Shown here: piece after piece, positions 4,665-5,703 of the stretch | Position numbering within the stretch: the stretch's first letter is position 1 | Layout: each line of letters opens with the position of its first letter | Source of the DNA: Alkaliphilus sp. | Lineage (GTDB): Bacteria > Bacillota > Clostridia > Peptostreptococcales > Thermotaleaceae | Direction of reading: 5' to 3' | Assembly: GCA_018335765.1 (NCBI GenBank) | Contig: JAGXRU010000014.1 | Coordinates: 1 to 5,703 of the forward strand | DNA length: 5,703 nt | The notes under the pieces: generated by a model | Told to the model about the DNA's origin: nothing | What the model saw: only the letters and a program-made list of their open reading frames with translations | The model's database searches: none | Translations under genes and position numbers: made by a program

Positions 4665-5516
4665 TTATTTTAAACCTGCTGCTAGCTTTACAGCATTTTG
4701 ATGCTGATCGTCTATTCTATTGCTACCGTGCGTACGACTGTTTTTAAAATGCAAATCCACATGCCCATCCATACCATTATTTTTAATGAAATCGAAATTA
4801 TATCCTCTACCAAAGCCTCCACTTCTATTAGAAACAGTCTCACCACCAGGTTTGCTTTCCACACCTGCATGAGGCATATTTGTCATGGATGCAGCTATAA
4901 CAGAATCATCCTTATGCACCAGGACAGCCCTTCTATCCCAAGAGAAACCTCCCCATATGTCCTTCATAATTTCAGTATCTTCTATACTCAAAGCTTCGCA
5001 GTCTGCATGATTTGTTCCTGCTGTAACCTTAACCTTAAAACTTTTCCCTGTATCTACGTCTTCAATTACGAGAATATCCTGCCTGTTTATGATTTTTTTA
5101 CTTAACTCTGTAAACCAATCAAGATACAAGCCTTGTGCTGCACTTCTCGATACTGTTCCTCTACTAATTGGAGCAGCTACTGCTGTACTGTTTAATTCCA
5201 CATCAGTTAAGAGAATGCCCAGTTCCTTCATTTTATTAAGCGTACGCTTTCCAACGATACCATCTGCCAAAAGCCCATTTCTTTTCTGAAAATCCATTAC
5301 TGCTCTCTCTGTGATAGTTCCAAAATATGTAGTTGTTACCCCATGGGTAAACGATCCGTCTTTTCTCAATGCCTCCTGAAGTACCTTTATATCGCTATGG
5401 TTCATTCCGACTTTGTATGCGTTTTTAGAGAAAATAAACTCTTCTGCTGAAACAAAACTGCTACTGATGCCAACTGCTAAAACTGTAATACTGATTGCCC
5501 TTAAAATCTTATTCAT
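4665..5516 (-). CDS. Exported peptidoglycan-binding protein with uncharacterised His-rich C-terminal domain
   Basis: This 283-residue protein starts with a signal peptide (residues 1-24, ending FVSA before EE). Next is one peptidoglycan-binding type 1 domain (about 36-97; core AVMDFQKRNGLLADGIVGKRTL), then a low-complexity linker (about 105-125). The C-terminal domain (about 126-283) matches no enzyme I can name. It has a dense set of potential metal-binding or catalytic residues: NHADCEALS (His170, Asp172, Glu174), WDRRA (Arg195, Arg196), NMPH (His216), and GHVDLHFKNSRTH (His252, His256, His263), followed by DDQHQ (His272). I recall similar tails on clostridial wall proteins but not a tested function. 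It carries no SleB/CwlJ, NlpC/P60, LysM or YkuD signature. The ATG at 5516 has GGAGG 5 nt upstream. It is monocistronic, with its own promoter candidate and terminator. A wall hydrolase or modifying enzyme is the natural guess. Confidence 0.9.
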   Translation of the reverse strand: MNKILRAISITVLAVGISSSFVSAEEFIFSKNAYKVGMNHSDIKVLQEALRKDGSFTHGVTTTYFGTITERAVMDFQKRNGLLADGIVGKRTLNKMKELGILLTDVELNSTAVAAPISRGTVSRSAAQGLYLDWFTELSKKIINRQDILVIEDVDTGKSFKVKVTAGTNHADCEALSIEDTEIMKDIWGGFSWDRRAVLVHKDDSVIAASMTNMPHAGVESKPGGETVSNRSGGFGRGYNFDFIKNNGMDGHVDLHFKNSRTHGSNRIDDQHQNAVKLAAGLK

Positions 5517-5532
5517 AGCTTCCTCCTTTTTC

Positions 5533-5569
5533 CCGAATCTCCAATATATTGAGATATTTCAATTCGGAG
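5533..5569 (-). promoter_or_regulatory. Leader stem-loop with two alternative pairings
   Basis: The right arm can pair in two exclusive ways: 5562-5567 with 5533-5538 (ATTCGG/CCGAAT), or 5562-5569 with 5539-5545 (CTCCAAT against ATTCGGAG with the C bulged). Both lie in the presumed 5' leader, and the first ends only 5-6 nt from the Shine-Dalgarno region. It may influence translation or stability; it could also be an incidental AT-rich fold. Confidence 0.35.
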
Positions 5570-5601
5570 AATAATTTGTCCAAGCTCATCCTATGTTTTT
5601 T

Positions 5602-5631
5602 ACTATATCACTAATAATTATCACAATGCAA
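5602..5631 (-). promoter_or_regulatory. Candidate sigma-A promoter of the 283-residue protein gene
   Basis: On the minus strand TTGCAT (5631-5626) and TATAGT (5607-5602) are separated by 18 nt. The -10 is preceded by TGA, giving an extended -10 (TGn), and matches consensus at 5 of 6. The leader would be about 75-80 nt. No convincing sporulation-type promoter was seen instead. Confidence 0.5.
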
Positions 5632-5642
5632 TAATTATTGCA
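5627..5642. promoter_or_regulatory. 16-bp perfect palindrome, possible operator
   Basis: TGCAATAATTATTGCA is a perfect palindrome overlapping the -35 box of the minus-strand promoter candidate. Its inner AATAATTAT recurs 17 bp away at 5613-5621, between that -35 and -10. The arrangement fits a dimeric repressor site in a divergent intergenic region; no regulator can be named. Confidence 0.45.
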
Positions 5643-5689
5643 AAATGGATTAAATTACCTGGAACAAACTAAATGAATAGGAGTCTAAA

Positions 5690-5703
5690 ATGTTTTATCT
5701 CAG
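5690..5703 (+). CDS. First codons of a divergent plus-strand gene (cut by window end)
   Basis: ATG at 5690-5692 is followed by TTT TAT CTC and runs off the window. AGGAG at 5679-5683 lies 6 nt upstream, a proper Shine-Dalgarno spacing. Only four complete codons (MFYL) are visible, so nothing can be said of the product. If real, it is divergent from the wall-binding protein gene and shares the palindrome-containing intergenic region. Confidence 0.45.

Noticed and set aside
4423..4701. Plus-strand frame of 92 codons over repeat copy B
   Set aside because: Its start has no ribosome binding site, and it runs through two stem-loops and a terminator into the end of the real minus-strand gene. The middle may be a TnpB tail remnant, but it is not an intact gene.
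4698..5289. Two plus-strand frames (4698-5105 and 5089-5289)
   Set aside because: They are antisense to the wall-binding protein gene, which has a signal peptide, a recognised domain and a good ribosome binding site; the plus frames show none of these.
1..5703. CRISPR array, tRNA or rRNA genes
   Set aside because: No regularly spaced repeats, cloverleaf patterns or rRNA-like conserved segments were seen on either strand.

Overview
The window looks like chromosome of a low-GC, anaerobic, endospore-forming Firmicute of the Clostridia. It carries a SleB/YpeB spore germination pair and an FprA-type flavodiiron protein, its Shine-Dalgarno sequences are strong, and its intergenic DNA is very AT-rich. 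The genus cannot be fixed from this sequence alone. Every gene with a full coding sequence here lies on the minus strand. A few bases of a plus-strand gene appear at the extreme right edge.

Layout, left to right. At 1-103 is the N-terminal end of a minus-strand membrane protein that runs off the window, possibly an AI-2E-type permease. At 104-268 is a spacer with a short repeat (copy A, 135-192) and the hairpin terminator of the germination operon. At 269-2521 is the operon sleB-ypeB, transcribed sleB first with a 15-nt gap. At 2522-2772 is a spacer holding a 13-bp stem-loop next to a directly repeated octamer, then the fprA terminator. At 2773-3957 is fprA, which probably starts at a TTG codon. 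At 3958-4166 are the fprA upstream region and a strong terminator. At 4167-4268 is a 33-codon minus-strand gene for a hydrophobic peptide, with its own Shine-Dalgarno, promoter candidates and terminator. At 4269-4664 is a stretch without an intact gene. It holds those promoter candidates, copy B of the repeat (4489-4602, plus orientation, with two stem-loops) and a terminator. At 4665-5516 is a secreted peptidoglycan-binding protein with a histidine-rich C-terminal domain I cannot assign. At 5517-5703 are its leader, a promoter overlapped by a 16-bp palindrome, and the first codons of a divergent gene.

How the genes fit together. SleB is the cortex-lytic enzyme of the spore, and YpeB is its partner for localisation and stability. 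The 283-residue protein shares the same class of peptidoglycan-binding domain and is also exported, so it probably works on or in the wall, but nothing visible ties it to germination. FprA is a soluble oxygen/NO-reducing enzyme and looks like an unrelated neighbour. The least ordinary items are the two inverted copies of a structured repeat resembling a decayed IS200/IS605 right end, the unlisted 33-residue membrane peptide with a sigma-G-like promoter, and the uncharacterised His-rich domain.
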